Of a stretch of 17,168 nt of DNA, positions 1 to 7,584 are shown piece by piece. This DNA is from Lachnospiraceae bacterium UBA3692 (GTDB lineage Bacteria > Bacillota > Clostridia > Lachnospirales > Lachnospiraceae), in NCBI GenBank assembly GCA_002372815.1, contig DFIR01000093.1, forward strand, positions 54,293 to 71,460, written 5' to 3'. Position 1 is the first letter of the stretch; every line of letters starts with the position of its first letter. The position numbers were made by a program, and so were the translations under genes. The notes beneath the pieces are model-generated. The model did not search any database. It saw only the letters and a list, made by a program, of their open reading frames with translations, and had not been told where the DNA came from.

Positions 1-236
1 ACGATCTTGATGACCATCTGGGCGGGATTCAGGCCGTTCATGACGTCCTGTCCGATCGCGCGGTCCTCGACCGTGGCCACGAACCGCTTCACGACGCGGA
101 AGTTCACGTCCGCTTCCAGAAGGGCCAGCTTCACTTCCCGGAGCGCGGTCTTCACGTCCTGCTCGGTAAGCTTGCCCTTGCCACGCAGTCCGTTGAATAT
201 ATTTGTCAGTTTCTCGGTGAGACTGTCAAATGCCAT
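1..236 (-). CDS. ffh: Signal recognition particle protein Ffh, N-terminal part (cut by window edge)
   Basis: Only the first 78 codons are inside the window; the gene runs off the left edge. The peptide begins MAFDSLTEKLTNIFNGLRGK and continues with the helical N domain, including the usual 'ALREVKLALLEADVN' and 'GLNPAQMVIKIV' signatures of SRP54/Ffh. The G domain (GTPase) and the RNA-binding M domain would lie outside. Ffh binds 4.5S/scRNA and nascent signal sequences and delivers ribosomes to the membrane receptor FtsY, whose gene is in the same block. The ATG at 236 is supported by an AGAAGGAGA ribosome binding site a few bases upstream. It follows ylxM by 86 nt, and that gap carries its own promoter. 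Identification is secure despite truncation. Confidence 0.96.
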   Translation of the reverse strand, partial: MAFDSLTEKLTNIFNGLRGKGKLTEQDVKTALREVKLALLEADVNFRVVKRFVATVEDRAIGQDVMNGLNPAQMVIKI

Positions 237-270
237 GCACACTTCTCCTTCTGCTGATCCGACTTGTTCT

Positions 271-298
271 ATTCTAGCAGGAATCCTGCGGGTGTCAA
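271..298 (-). promoter_or_regulatory. Near-consensus sigma-70/SigA-type promoter for ffh
   Basis: Read on the minus strand: TTGACA (-35, 298-293), a 16-bp spacer, then TAGAAT (-10, 276-271). Initiation would be near position 264, giving a leader of about 28 nt before the ffh ATG at 236. The spacer contains a perfect 13-bp palindrome, GCAGGAATCCTGC (277-289), which could be an operator. The -35 is perfect and the -10 is 5 of 6. Activity is inferred from sequence only. Confidence 0.75.
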
Positions 299-322
299 GT
301 ATTTTTTCTTGACCTTTTCATC

Positions 323-661
323 TTATCCGAGATCGTTCAGGATCCGGTCCGCGATCTCCGCGGCGACCGCCGGAAGATCCCCGCTGTCCGGCTGCCGCGC
401 GGCCTCCCGCAGCGTCTCCGCGGCACTGCGGATCTTGCGGAATCTGCCGATCATGCCGAGCCGCTCCTCGTAGGTGCGCATCTGGGACGTCGCGCGGCGC
501 AGCAGGTCGTGCACGGCCTGCTTGCTGATCCCCTCCGACTCCGCGATCTCCATCAGGGACAGGTTCTCATACACCGCCAGCTCATAGATCTTGCGCTGGT
601 GCTCCGTCAGGAGCGGTCCGTAGAAATCATACAGGATCCCCTGTTCGACGATCTTCTCCAT
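323..661 (-). CDS. ylxM: YlxM/p13-family DNA-binding protein (SRP-operon regulator, UPF0122)
   Basis: 112 aa, the usual family length. The N-terminal half has the family's 'YDFYGPLLTEHQRKI' signature, followed by a sigma-70 region 4-like helix-turn-helix at about residues 34-57 (LSLMEIAESEGISKQAVHDL). The C-terminal half is helical and charged. YlxM lies immediately upstream of ffh across Firmicutes; in streptococci it interacts with the SRP and modulates its assembly and GTPase activity. The ATG at 661 has only a weak GAGG-type ribosome binding site. The gene lies 70 nt after the GH25-like gene, with a strong hairpin in that gap, and 86 nt before ffh. Family assignment is solid from both sequence and position. 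Confidence 0.93.
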   Translation of the reverse strand: MEKIVEQGILYDFYGPLLTEHQRKIYELAVYENLSLMEIAESEGISKQAVHDLLRRATSQMRTYEERLGMIGRFRKIRSAAETLREAARQPDSGDLPAVAAEIADRILNDLG

Positions 662-686
662 CTCTGCCTCGCTGTCTCATAATCGT

Positions 687-726
687 TCGGAGCACCGCCC
701 CCTCCGGAAGGGAGTCAGTGCTCCGA
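687..726 (-). other. GC-rich intercistronic hairpin between the GH25-like gene and ylxM
   Basis: TCGGAGCAC (687-695) and GTGCTCCGA (718-726) form a perfect 9-bp inverted repeat. The interior (CCGCCCCCTCCGGAAGGGAG, 696-715) can extend the stem with G-U pairs. It begins just after the stop codon of the GH25-like gene (732-734). No T-run follows on the minus strand, so it is not a standard intrinsic terminator. It is more likely an attenuator, RNA-processing site or 3'-end stabiliser that lowers expression of ylxM relative to upstream genes. Confidence 0.55.
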
Positions 727-731
727 CAGTG

Positions 732-1772
732 TCATTGTACGGTCACGTATACATCCAGCTCCACGGCCCCTTCGATGCCCTCGATGGGGACGCCGGAGCG
801 GTACTGCCACATGGTCCAGTCGTAGGGATACGCCAGCGACGCGTCGGCGCCGGTGTACCAGATATCCCTCTCCTGCAGGCCGCTGATATCCGCGCACAGG
901 GAGAGCGCCGTCAGGTCCCCGCCGATCATCGGCGTGAAGCCTCTCTCCTCCAGGAGCGCGCAGGCCTTTTCGAGGGCCTCCGTCCTCTGCGCGCGCAGGG
1001 ACACAGCCTCCTCCTCGCCGCCTTCCGCCAGGCTGATCCGGAGAGCCGCCGGAAACGTGATGCGGCTGCCGTAAGGCTCCATAGTGTCCGCGAAGAACCG
1101 CGTCTGCGCCAGGAGCGTCTCCTCGTCGTCCCCGGTGAGCTCCATGTAGCAGCCCACCCGGATCCCGCTCTGCAGGGCGCCGGCGAAGTTGCGGGCGAAG
1201 CGCCTGTCCTCCCGGACCGAGCCGTCCGCATCGACATAGCCCAGGCGGACCATGGCGAAGGAGATGCCGTTCTCCGCGGCGCGGCTCCAGTCGATCTCGC
1301 CGTTGAGCTCCGACACGTCGATGCCCCGCTGTACGATGGTGCCGTCAGGCGCCCCTTCCGTGCGCACGGACCCGTCCTCGCCGAAGACCAGGTTCTCGGC
1401 CGTCACGGTCTTCGCGGCAGCCAGCGGGTTCACCGAGGTGAAATAGTACTTCCCGCCGCTGTAGGTCACGATGTCCCCGGGGAACAGCTCCCGGAGCACC
1501 GACAGGGTCGATTCCCCCGCCTCCAGCGAATCCCGGATCTCCCCGAGCACCTCCAGGCGCGCGTCCGTCGCGACCTGTTCGCGCACCTCGTGCAGCCGGG
1601 CCGTGCTTCCGCCCTGCCCGTCCTCGATCGACTGCAGGGTCCTGTCCAGGCGCGTGCGCGTGATCACCGCCGAGGCGACGGCGAAGAGCGTGACGGCGGA
1701 GAGTATGATGATATTGATCAGATAGAGGGTGAACCGCCGGTTGGGGTTCCCGTCCTTGCTCGCTCTGTCCAT
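732..1772 (-). CDS. Membrane-anchored GH25 (lysozyme-fold) protein, probably catalytically inactive
   Basis: 346 aa. A basic N-terminus (MDRASKDGNPNRR) precedes one membrane segment at about residues 15-37, then a linker likely to form helices (40-100), then a GH25 N-acetylmuramidase-like domain from about 148 to the end. Family landmarks are present: 'GIDVSELNGEIDW' with Asp152, 'ISFAMVRLGY' (170-179), 'NFAGALQSGIRVGCYMEL' and the C-terminal 'WQY...ELDVYV'. However, the strand that normally carries the catalytic D-x-E (as in P-V-x-L-D-x-E) reads PAALRISL, so Asp and Glu become Arg245 and Ser247. The protein should therefore face the cell wall but may bind glycan rather than cut it. It is an unusual occupant of the ftsY-ylxM interval. 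The start at 1772 has a close GAGAGG site (3-nt spacing), so a slightly different start is possible. Confidence 0.8.
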   Translation of the reverse strand: MDRASKDGNPNRRFTLYLINIIILSAVTLFAVASAVITRTRLDRTLQSIEDGQGGSTARLHEVREQVATDARLEVLGEIRDSLEAGESTLSVLRELFPGDIVTYSGGKYYFTSVNPLAAAKTVTAENLVFGEDGSVRTEGAPDGTIVQRGIDVSELNGEIDWSRAAENGISFAMVRLGYVDADGSVREDRRFARNFAGALQSGIRVGCYMELTGDDEETLLAQTRFFADTMEPYGSRITFPAALRISLAEGGEEEAVSLRAQRTEALEKACALLEERGFTPMIGGDLTALSLCADISGLQERDIWYTGADASLAYPYDWTMWQYRSGVPIEGIEGAVELDVYVTVQ

Positions 1773-1790
1773 AGACCTCTCAAATGCGGT

Positions 1791-1809
1791 CCGCGGGCCG
1801 GGCCCGCGG
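1791..1809 (-). other. GC palindromic hairpin between threonine ammonia-lyase and GH25-like genes
   Basis: CCGCGGGC (1791-1798), a 3-nt loop, and GCCCGCGG (1802-1809) make a perfect 8-bp, all-GC stem in the 44-nt gap. No T-run follows on either strand. It lies just upstream of the GAGAGG ribosome binding site of the GH25-like gene and could attenuate transcription or protect an mRNA end. Confidence 0.5.
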
Positions 1810-1816
1810 GCAATGC

Positions 1817-3043
1817 TCAGATACTGATCTGCACCTGCCGCACCTCATATCCGTGATCGGCCAGGGCGCGGATGATGCTCTTCTTGTGCTCGGTGCCGAA
1901 GGCTTCGAGCGTGATCCGCAGCTCCACGGCCGCGTTGCGGTTGATGGAGACGAACTGGTTGTGCTCGAGACGGATGACATTGCCGTTCGCCTCGGCGATG
2001 ATGCCGGAGACGCGGTGGAGTTCGCCCGGCTTGTCCGGGAGCAGGACCGAGATCGTGAAGATCCGGTCGCGCAGGATCAGCCCCTGCTGGACGACGCTGG
2101 ACATGGTGATCACGTCCATGTTGCCGCCGCTCAGGATGGAGACCACCTTCTTCCCCTTCGCGTCGATGTGCCTGAGCGCCGCGACGGTCAGGAGGCCCGA
2201 ATTCTCGACGACCATCTTGTGGTTCTCGACCATGTCCAGGAAAGCCACGACGAGCTCCTCGTCCGGGACCGTGATGACCCCGTCCAGGTTGCGCTGCAGG
2301 TACGGGAAGATCCGGTGTCCGGGCGTCTTGACGGCCGTGCCGTCCGCGATCGTGCTGACCGTCGGAAGTGTCACGACCTCTCCCTTCTGCAGGGAGGCCT
2401 GCAGGCAGGCCGCGCCGGCGGGTTCGACCGCGATCACCTTGACGTTGGGCTTCAGGAGCTTGGCCAGCGTGCTGACGCCGGTGGCCAGTCCGCCGCCGCC
2501 GACCGGCACGAGGATGATGTCCACCAGCGGGAGGTCCTTGATGATCTCCATCGCGATGGTCCCCTGCCCGGTGGCCACGGCCGGATCGTCGAAGGGATGG
2601 ATGAAGGTGTAGCCCTTCTCCTCCGCCAGCTGCAGCGCGTAGGCGCAGGACTCATCGTAGACATCCCCGAACAGGATCACCTCGGCGCCGAGGGCCTTGG
2701 TGCGGTTGACTTTGATCAGAGGGGTCGTCGTAGGCATGACGATGACCGCCTTGACGCCGAATTCGCGGGCGGCGTAGGCGACGCCCTGGGCGTGGTTGCC
2801 GGCCGACGCGGTGATCAGGCCTTTGCGCCGGTCCTCCTCGGCGAGGGTGCTGATCTTGTAATAGGCGCCGCGCACCTTGTAGGCGCCGGTCCTCTGCATG
2901 TTCTCCGGCTTCAGGTAGACCTTGCCGCCGGTCAGCTCGCTGAAGTGGTCCGAGTAGATGAGCTCGGTGTCCAGCGTCACCCTGCCGACGATCTCGCAGG
3001 CCTCTTCAAATCTCTGCAGTGTCAGTTCTTCTCTGTCGCTCAT
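1817..3043 (-). CDS. ilvA: Threonine ammonia-lyase (threonine dehydratase) with C-terminal ACT domain
   Basis: 408 aa. PLP-dependent deamination of L-threonine to 2-oxobutanoate and ammonia, the entry to isoleucine synthesis or to threonine fermentation. The fold-type II PLP domain spans about residues 10-320. Lys56 in 'TGAYKVRGA' is the Schiff-base lysine; 'SAGNHAQG' (80-87) contacts the substrate, and a 'VGGGGLATG' loop binds PLP phosphate. An ACT-like regulatory domain follows at about 328-408 (LLPDKPGELHRVSGIIAEA). This is the medium-length one-ACT form found in many Clostridia, so whether it acts in biosynthesis (ilvA) or catabolism (tdcB-like) cannot be told from sequence. The ATG at 3043 follows GGGAGGG. 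It lies 21 nt after ftsY, so it is almost certainly cotranscribed with the SMC/SRP block, which is not its usual location. Confidence 0.93.
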   Translation of the reverse strand: MSDREELTLQRFEEACEIVGRVTLDTELIYSDHFSELTGGKVYLKPENMQRTGAYKVRGAYYKISTLAEEDRRKGLITASAGNHAQGVAYAAREFGVKAVIVMPTTTPLIKVNRTKALGAEVILFGDVYDESCAYALQLAEEKGYTFIHPFDDPAVATGQGTIAMEIIKDLPLVDIILVPVGGGGLATGVSTLAKLLKPNVKVIAVEPAGAACLQASLQKGEVVTLPTVSTIADGTAVKTPGHRIFPYLQRNLDGVITVPDEELVVAFLDMVENHKMVVENSGLLTVAALRHIDAKGKKVVSILSGGNMDVITMSSVVQQGLILRDRIFTISVLLPDKPGELHRVSGIIAEANGNVIRLEHNQFVSINRNAAVELRITLEAFGTEHKKSIIRALADHGYEVRQVQISI

Positions 3044-3064
3044 GGGCCCTCCCGTAAGTCCGGA

Positions 3065-3985
3065 TCAATAGAACAGCGCATCCACGAACTCATCGGGGTT
3101 GAAGTGCTGCAGATCCTCGATCTTCTCTCCTACGCCGATGAACTTCACCGGCACATCCAGCTCGCTCTGCACGCCGATCGCGATGCCGCCCTTGGCCGTG
3201 CCGTCCATCTTGGTCAGCACGATGCCGGTCAGCTGCGTCGCCTGCGAGAACTCCCGCGCCTGCGAGATGGCGTTCTGGCCGGTCGTCGCGTCCAGGACGA
3301 CCCAGTTCTCGCGGTAGCAGTCAGGGAATTCCCTGGTGATGATGCGGTCGATCTTCGCGAGCTCGTTCATCAGGTTCTTCTTGTTGTGCAGTCTTCCGGC
3401 GGTATCGACGAAGAGCAGGTCGATGCGGCGGGCCTTGGCCGCCTGCACGGCGTCATAGACGACGCTGGCCGGGTCCGCGCCTTCCGGGGCGCCGATCAGG
3501 TCCACCCCTGCGCGCTTCGCCCAGACCGTCAGCTGCTCATTGGCTGCCGCACGGAACGTGTCCGCCGCGGCGATGAGCACGCGCTTGCCGGCCTTCTTAT
3601 AGCTCGACGCCAGCTTGCCGATCGTGGTCGTCTTGCCGACGCCGTTGACGCCCACGACGAGAATGACCGCCGGTCCCTTCTCGAAGTCGTACGCGTGCGC
3701 GTCCTGTTTCATCTTGTTGCGGATGCCCAGGAGCAGTTCCTGCCGGCAGTCCGCCGCGTAGCGGATCCTCTCGTCGCGGACCTTCTCCCGCAGGTCGTCC
3801 AGCAGCTCCTCCGTCGTGCGGATGCCGATGTCCCCGCGGATCATGGTCTCCTCGAGCTCGTCCAGGAACTCATCGGTGACCTTCTCGTAGTCGTTGAAGA
3901 CCTGCTCGAAGCTGTCCGTGAAGTTCTGCTTGGTCTTCATCAGACCCGCTTTCAGTCTGGCAAAAAAGCCTGTTTTCTCAGCCAT
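3065..3985 (-). CDS. ftsY: Signal recognition particle receptor FtsY (SRP GTPase)
   Basis: 306 aa. SRP-family GTPase that docks Ffh-ribosome complexes at the inner face of the membrane. The short N-terminal region (about 1-25, basic and amphipathic, without the long acidic A domain of Enterobacteria) is followed by the N domain and the G domain. G1 is GVNGVGKT (112-119), followed by 'AADTFRAAANEQL', G3 is DTAGR (194-198), G4 is TKMD (258-261), and the closing 'KFIGVGEKIEDLQHFNPDEF' is typical of FtsY. The size matches Gram-positive FtsY proteins. The ATG at 3985 has GGAGTGGG just upstream. It sits 24 nt after smc and 21 nt before the threonine ammonia-lyase gene, consistent with a tight operon. 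Confidence 0.97.
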   Translation of the reverse strand: MAEKTGFFARLKAGLMKTKQNFTDSFEQVFNDYEKVTDEFLDELEETMIRGDIGIRTTEELLDDLREKVRDERIRYAADCRQELLLGIRNKMKQDAHAYDFEKGPAVILVVGVNGVGKTTTIGKLASSYKKAGKRVLIAAADTFRAAANEQLTVWAKRAGVDLIGAPEGADPASVVYDAVQAAKARRIDLLFVDTAGRLHNKKNLMNELAKIDRIITREFPDCYRENWVVLDATTGQNAISQAREFSQATQLTGIVLTKMDGTAKGGIAIGVQSELDVPVKFIGVGEKIEDLQHFNPDEFVDALFY

Positions 3986-4009
3986 ATCCCACTCCGTTCC
4001 AAGCTGTCC

Positions 4010-7000
4010 CTATGCGTCCAGTTCCTTGTCGATCAGGTCCACGCTCACGAGGGTGGACACGCCCTTCTCCTGCATCGTGATGCCGTAGAGCCGGTCCGCC
4101 TCCTCCATCGTGCCGCGCCTGTGCGTGATCACGATGAACTGCGTGTGCTCCGTCAGCTTATGCAGATATCCGGCAAAACGGTTGACATTGTTCTCATCCA
4201 GCGCCGCCTCGATCTCGTCCAGCAGACAGAAAGGCGAGGGCTTCAGGTTCTGGATGGCGAAGAGCAGCGCGATGGCCGTCAGCGACTTCTCGCCGCCCGA
4301 CAGCTGCATCATGTTCTGCAGCTTCTTGCCCGGCGGCTGCGCGATGACCCGCACGCCGGCCTCCAGAATGTCCGTATCCTCCATGAGCTCCAGCCTGCCG
4401 GCGCCGCCTCCGAACATGATCTTGAAGACCTTGTCGAACTCCTGCATGATCCGGTCGAACTGCTCCCGGAACTGCTTCCTCATGGCGTCGTCCAGCTCGG
4501 CGATGATCTTCTCGAGCGTCTCCGCCGCCTGAATGAGGTCGTCGTGCTGGGCTTTCAGGAACGTGTAGCGCTCCATCAGCTCTTTGTACTCCTCGATCGC
4601 GTTCACGTTGACGCTGCCGAGGTCCCGGATCGCCGCCTTCTTGCCCGCGATCTCCTTCCGGAGGGCCGGCAGGTCGGACAGCGTCTCGTCCCGGAGCGCC
4701 CGTGTCTGCGAGAGGGTCAGCTCGTACTCCTCCCACATATAGGCGACCTGGCTGTCCACGGATTCCTGCAGGCGTTCCCGTCTCGTCGCGAGGCGGAAGC
4801 ACTCCTTGTCCAGTGCCGCCACCGTGTCGGCGAGCGATTCGCGCTCCCGCAGGATCTCTTTCTGGCGTCCGCCCAGCTCGCTGCGGCGGTCCGTCAGTTC
4901 CTCCAGTTCCTTCTTTCCGTCATCCTGCACGGAGAAGGAAGTCTCGATCCTCTCCCGCAGCGTGGCGAGCCGCTCCGCCCGCTCCTCGCGGTCGCGGACG
5001 CTCTCCTCGATGCCCGCCGTGATCTCCGCAAGTTCTCCGCGGAAACGCGCGAGTTCCTCCTCCACGCGCTCCAGGTTCTGCTGCTCGAAGCGCTGCTGCT
5101 GGGAGGCCTTCGTGATCTCCACGTCCCAGCTGCCGGCCTCGGAGGCCTGCTCGGTCTCCTGCTGCCGCAGCTGCGCCAGCGTCTCCTCCAGCTGTGCCGT
5201 CGCGGCGGAGAGCTCCTGCTCCTGCTGCTCGGAGGTCTGCAGCTCCTGCGCCCCCTTGAGCCTGTCCGAGAGCGTCTCCCGGATCTGGCGCTCGATGGTC
5301 TCGCTCTCCTGCTGCAGCTGCTCCGCGCTTCCCGCGGCTTCTCTCTGCTTCTCCTGCTCTGCCCGGATGCTGAGGCGCGCCGTATTCTGTCTCAGGACGG
5401 CCGTCTGCAGCGACTGCCGCAGCTGCTCGAGCTCCGTGCGCAGGCCGTTGCGCCGCGTCTTCGTGTCCTCGATGGCCTGTTCGTGGGAACGGGCCTCCTC
5501 CTCGTCGGCGGCAACTTTCCTGCGCAGCTCGTCCATCTCCCGGCGTCTGCCCAGGAGGTTGCTGCTGTTCTTGAACGCGCCGCCGCTGATCGCGCCGCCG
5601 GGCGCGAAGAGCTCGCCGTCCAGCGTCACCATGCGCACGCCCTGCCGGTACTTCCTGCCGGCCGCCGCCGCGTGGTCGAAATTGTCGACGATCACGATCC
5701 GCCCCAGCAGGCTCTCTGCCACCGGGCGGTACTTCTCGTCGGTCCGCACGAGACTGTCCGCGAGTCCGATCACACCGGGCTCCCGGAGGATCTCCTTCTG
5801 CTTCAGCTCCTGCGACCCGCGCAGGGACGTCAGGGGCAGGAAGGTCGCGCGCCCGGCCTTCTCGCGCTTGAGCAGCCCGATCATGCGCTTGGCGGTCCCT
5901 TCGTCCTCCGTGACGATGTTCTGGATGCTGCCGCCGAGGGCGGTCTCGATGGCGGTCTCGTATTTTTTCTCAGTTTTAAAGAGGTCGGCGACGACGCCGA
6001 TCAGGCCCGGCTCCGATTTCCGGCAGCTCATCACGCGCCGGACGCTCCCGCCGAATCCCTCGTAGCGCTCCGCCAGGTTGATCAGGGCGTCCAGTTTCGA
6101 CCGGTCCTGGTGGTACTGCAGCTGGGCCGCCCGCAGCTTCTCGTCCTCCGATGACAGGATCCCCTTGATGGAGCCGATCTCCTGCTCGACCTCCTTCTGG
6201 CGCTTCTGGTCTTCCGTGATCTGCGCGCTGATCTGCGCGAACTGCTCCCGCAGCTGCGCGATCCGCTCCTCGTGCTCCGTGCCGCTCGTGGACAGCTCGT
6301 CGAGCCTTCTGCGGTTGTCCTGCTTCTGCGTCTCGAGCTGCTGGGCCTTCGTCTCCAGCATCGCGAGCCTGGACTTGATGGTGGCACGCGCGGAGACGAT
6401 CTCCAGGATCTTCTCCCTGCCGCTGTCGAGCTGTCCGCCGGTCTCCCGGATCTTCTCCTCGGTCTCCGCGAGGACGGCGGAGGCCTTCTCCTTCGCGGCG
6501 ATGAGCGAGGCTGCCGTGCCGTCGATCGAGGTCTTCTTCTCCAGGATCGCCGCCTGTTCCTCTTCTCTCGCGCGGATCTGTGCGCCTATCGCGGCCTGTC
6601 TGTCTCGAAAATGCTCTTCGTTCTGCTGCGCGCCGCGGATCTGCTCCTCGAGGACCTTGCTGTCGCCCTCGAGCCGGCTGCGGATCACGCTGGCGCTGGT
6701 GATCTTCCCCCGCAGCTCCTCGATCTGCTTCTCCGCCTCCGCCAGTTCTGCGCTGACGACTTCGGCTTCCGCCTTCACCTCGTCCTGGCGGGCCGTCTGC
6801 GTCTGCAGGTCCGCGCGGGCGATGCTCTCCTTGCCTTCCAGCTCCTCCAGCTGCTTCATGGAGGCCTCGTTCTCCAGCAGGAAAGCGTTCACGTCGAGCA
6901 CGCGAAGCTCCTCCCGGGTCTTCAGGTAGATCTTCGCCTTCTCCGACTGCTTCTCCAGAGAAGGGACCTGCCGCTCGAGTTCCTGCAGGATATCGTTGAT

Positions 7001-7570
7001 CCGGACGAGGTTGTCGCGCTCGCTGTTCAGCTTCTTCAGCGAGGTCTCTTTGCGGCGCTTGAACTTCACGATGCCGGCCGCCTCGTCGAAGAGCTCCCGG
7101 CGGTCCTCCGGCTTGTCGCTCAGGATCTTCTCGATCTGGCCCTGGCCGATGATGGAATAGCCTTCCTTGCCGATGCCGGTGTCGTAGAAGAGCTCCTGGA
7201 TGTCGCGGAGCCGGCATGTGGCGCCGTTCATCAGGTACTCGCTCTCGCCGCTGCGGTAGATCCGGCGCGCGACGGTCACCTCGCCGTAGTCGATCGGCAG
7301 GCCTCTGTCACTGTTGTCCAGTGTGATCGCCACATAGGCAAAGCCAAGCGGCTTCCTGTGCTCCGTCCCCGCAAAAATAACATCCTGCATGGACGAGCCC
7401 CGCAGCTGCTTGACTCTCTGTTCGCCCAGCACCCACCGGACCGCGTCCGCGACGTTGCTTTTGCCGCTCCCGTTGGGACCGACGATCGCGGTGATGCCGT
7501 TATGGAATTCAAAGCGGAGTTTGTTCGCAAAAGACTTAAACCCCTGGATCTCGATACTCTTCAGATACAT
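4010..7570 (-). CDS. smc: Chromosome segregation protein SMC
   Basis: 1186 aa, full family length. ATPase that acts with ScpA/ScpB as condensin to extrude DNA loops and segregate chromosomes. The N-terminal head has Walker A GPNGSGKS (31-38). Long Glu/Gln/Arg-rich coiled coils cover about 165-500 and 660-1000. The hinge is at about 505-655 (includes 'YEGFGGSVRRVM' and 'GVVADLF', plus the glycine-rich 'APGGAISGGAF'). The C-terminal head has the ABC signature LSGGEKSLTA from residue 1090 and Walker B 'FCLLDEIEAALD' at 1114-1125. The ATG at 7570 lies 14 nt after rnc and has a poor Shine-Dalgarno, suggesting translational coupling to rnc. No frameshift is seen. The opposite strand is open over long stretches because of the high GC, but that is a shadow. 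Confidence 0.98.
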   Translation of the reverse strand: MYLKSIEIQGFKSFANKLRFEFHNGITAIVGPNGSGKSNVADAVRWVLGEQRVKQLRGSSMQDVIFAGTEHRKPLGFAYVAITLDNSDRGLPIDYGEVTVARRIYRSGESEYLMNGATCRLRDIQELFYDTGIGKEGYSIIGQGQIEKILSDKPEDRRELFDEAAGIVKFKRRKETSLKKLNSERDNLVRINDILQELERQVPSLEKQSEKAKIYLKTREELRVLDVNAFLLENEASMKQLEELEGKESIARADLQTQTARQDEVKAEAEVVSAELAEAEKQIEELRGKITSASVIRSRLEGDSKVLEEQIRGAQQNEEHFRDRQAAIGAQIRAREEEQAAILEKKTSIDGTAASLIAAKEKASAVLAETEEKIRETGGQLDSGREKILEIVSARATIKSRLAMLETKAQQLETQKQDNRRRLDELSTSGTEHEERIAQLREQFAQISAQITEDQKRQKEVEQEIGSIKGILSSEDEKLRAAQLQYHQDRSKLDALINLAERYEGFGGSVRRVMSCRKSEPGLIGVVADLFKTEKKYETAIETALGGSIQNIVTEDEGTAKRMIGLLKREKAGRATFLPLTSLRGSQELKQKEILREPGVIGLADSLVRTDEKYRPVAESLLGRIVIVDNFDHAAAAGRKYRQGVRMVTLDGELFAPGGAISGGAFKNSSNLLGRRREMDELRRKVAADEEEARSHEQAIEDTKTRRNGLRTELEQLRQSLQTAVLRQNTARLSIRAEQEKQREAAGSAEQLQQESETIERQIRETLSDRLKGAQELQTSEQQEQELSAATAQLEETLAQLRQQETEQASEAGSWDVEITKASQQQRFEQQNLERVEEELARFRGELAEITAGIEESVRDREERAERLATLRERIETSFSVQDDGKKELEELTDRRSELGGRQKEILRERESLADTVAALDKECFRLATRRERLQESVDSQVAYMWEEYELTLSQTRALRDETLSDLPALRKEIAGKKAAIRDLGSVNVNAIEEYKELMERYTFLKAQHDDLIQAAETLEKIIAELDDAMRKQFREQFDRIMQEFDKVFKIMFGGGAGRLELMEDTDILEAGVRVIAQPPGKKLQNMMQLSGGEKSLTAIALLFAIQNLKPSPFCLLDEIEAALDENNVNRFAGYLHKLTEHTQFIVITHRRGTMEEADRLYGITMQEKGVSTLVSVDLIDKELDA

Positions 7571-7584
7571 GTAGTGCTTGCTTT

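Noticed and set aside
1784..6154. Very long open frame on the plus strand, opposite ilvA, ftsY and smc
   Set aside because: It runs antisense to three clearly conserved genes, has a biased Arg/Leu/His/Asp/Gly composition and no recognisable domain. It is a product of high GC and third-position bias.
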